Shown: positions 6,756 to 7,469 of the stretch, one piece after another | Layout of the letters: the number at the start of each line of letters is the position of its first letter | Position numbering within the stretch: position 1 is the stretch's first letter | Source of the DNA: an uncultured Eubacteriales bacterium | GTDB taxonomy: Bacteria > Bacillota > Clostridia > Oscillospirales > CAG-272 | Assembly (NCBI GenBank): GCA_900552255.1 | Contig: URZF01000071.1 | Coordinates: 1-7,469, forward strand | DNA: 7,469 bases | Direction of reading: 5' to 3' | The notes under the pieces: model-generated | The model's input: only the letters and a program-made list of their open reading frames with translations | The model's database searches: none | What the model was told of the DNA's origin: nothing | Translations under genes and position numbers: made by a program

Positions 6756-7469
6756 TTCGGCTACGCTACAGCGGCAGTTCAGCAAACTGGGCGATACCAT
6801 TTATATGCTCCAAAGGCTGACAGCTGTCTGTGACGGCACCTCCATGCTGCCAGCTTCTGCCTGGAATGCCCTGCGGCGTGCCGGAACAGCTGCAATGGAT
6901 GCTGCACGAATCCAAGTGCATACCCCATCTTATTCGGTTGTGCCGCAGTCGTTCCACCCCCTGCTGCATGAAACACCGACTCCGCAAAAGGCACCTGCTT
7001 TTTGGGTGCAGCTGCGCACAGTACCAGAAGATTGTTCCTTCTGGCTTCAACAAGAACGGGTCGCTTTTCTGATGCTGCCCTTGGAACAATTGCTAACAGC
7101 AGAGCTGCCACAGGCAGATCGGGCGCGCATCCTGCTGATTCCGCCTCGCTTTACACCCGATCACGCAGAACAAACGCTGCGTCAGCAATTACAGACACTG
7201 GCACAAGCTGGCTATCAACATTTATATTGTCAGAATGTGGCACATCTGCGCCTTGGTAAACAATTACAATTCCACTGTCATGGTGGAACCGGACTGAATT
7301 TGACCAATCCCCTGGCACTGTCTGCCTATCCCATGGCGGATGCCACCCTTTCTCCGGAGCTGACACTTTCACAGACACGTGCCTGTGCCGGCTCGCTTCC
7401 AATTGGAATCTATGGATACGGATATTTCCCGGTTATGTTGATGCGCAATTGTCCCGTTCGGGAAGAAGT
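6751..7469 (+). CDS. U32-family peptidase (DUF3656 type, RlhA/YhbU-like), partial at both ends
   Basis: The frame is open from the junction to the window edge, giving 239 residues with no stop. The first part (FSKLGDTIY at 10-18, then LPASAWNALRRAG at 33-45) resembles the DUF3656 region of long U32 proteins, where a Lys-x-Gly-x-Thr motif and an LPxSxxNxLRR motif are typical. The later part (YCQNVAHLRLG at 159-169, HGGTGLNLTNPLAL at 177-190, TLSPELTLSQ at 199-208, IYGYGYFPVMLMRNCPV at 220-236) matches the second half of the U32 barrel. The Cys cluster expected after RNCP would lie beyond the window. U32 members of this kind include RlhA, needed for 23S rRNA cytidine hydroxylation, so 'peptidase' may be a misnomer. 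Several hundred N-terminal residues are missing. The ATG at 6805 is not a credible start because conserved sequence precedes it. Leucine is mostly CTG and alanine mostly GCA/GCT, unlike the genes to the left. Confidence 0.85.

Noticed and set aside
4664..6820. A 718-codon open frame on the plus strand, opposite the protease
   Set aside because: It mirrors the protease gene on the other strand, whose HELAH, EF-hand and repeat motifs show it is the coding one. The plus-strand translation is Arg/Ile-rich, has no recognisable domain, runs across the junction, and its start overlaps the protease terminator.
6766..7111. Two overlapping minus-strand frames of about 110 codons
   Set aside because: They lie wholly opposite the U32 coding frame, which has clear family motifs, and they show no domain or start signal.

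Overview
The window reads as chromosomal DNA of an anaerobic Bacillota bacterium, probably an uncultured gut-type member of the Clostridia. This is an inference from gene content: a CwlD-like cell-wall amidase, RadA/Sms, a cytoplasmic GcnA-like family 20 hexosaminidase and a TM-anchored M6-like protease carrying Listeria-Bacteroides repeats. Purine-rich Shine-Dalgarno sites and compact intrinsic terminators fit this too. No RNA gene, insertion sequence, CRISPR array or integration site was seen.

Layout, left to right. A small multi-pass membrane protein of unknown function (97-648, +) is followed by a terminator-like hairpin whose 3' arm runs into the start of the next gene. The amidase (732-1484, +) and RadA (1503-2903, +) lie 18 nt apart and probably share a transcript, which ends at a hairpin plus T-run (2909-2949). 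A GH20 hexosaminidase (2985-4577, -) converges on that hairpin. It has its own near-consensus sigma-A promoter (4610-4638, -). Upstream of that promoter, a strong intrinsic terminator (4683-4717, -) closes a large surface protease gene (4742-6748, -). That protease has an EF-hand-like loop, a HELAH zinc motif, two Listeria-Bacteroides repeats and a valine-rich C-terminal membrane anchor.

The protease has no N-terminus: its frame is closed by a stop at 6749-6751, well inside the mature domain. From the same point a different gene reads rightward on the + strand (6751-7469). It is the interior of a U32-family peptidase, open at both ends, with different codon preferences. Two unrelated genes cut head-to-head at one point are best explained by a chimeric join (assembly or cloning), or less likely by a real rearrangement that broke both. 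This is the most notable observation. It also means that statements about host and neighbourhood for 1-6745 should not be carried over to 6750-7469.

The remaining genes are housekeeping or common accessory functions: cell-wall hydrolysis, recombination repair, amino-sugar release and surface proteolysis. I did not find convincing evidence of a new multi-gene system.
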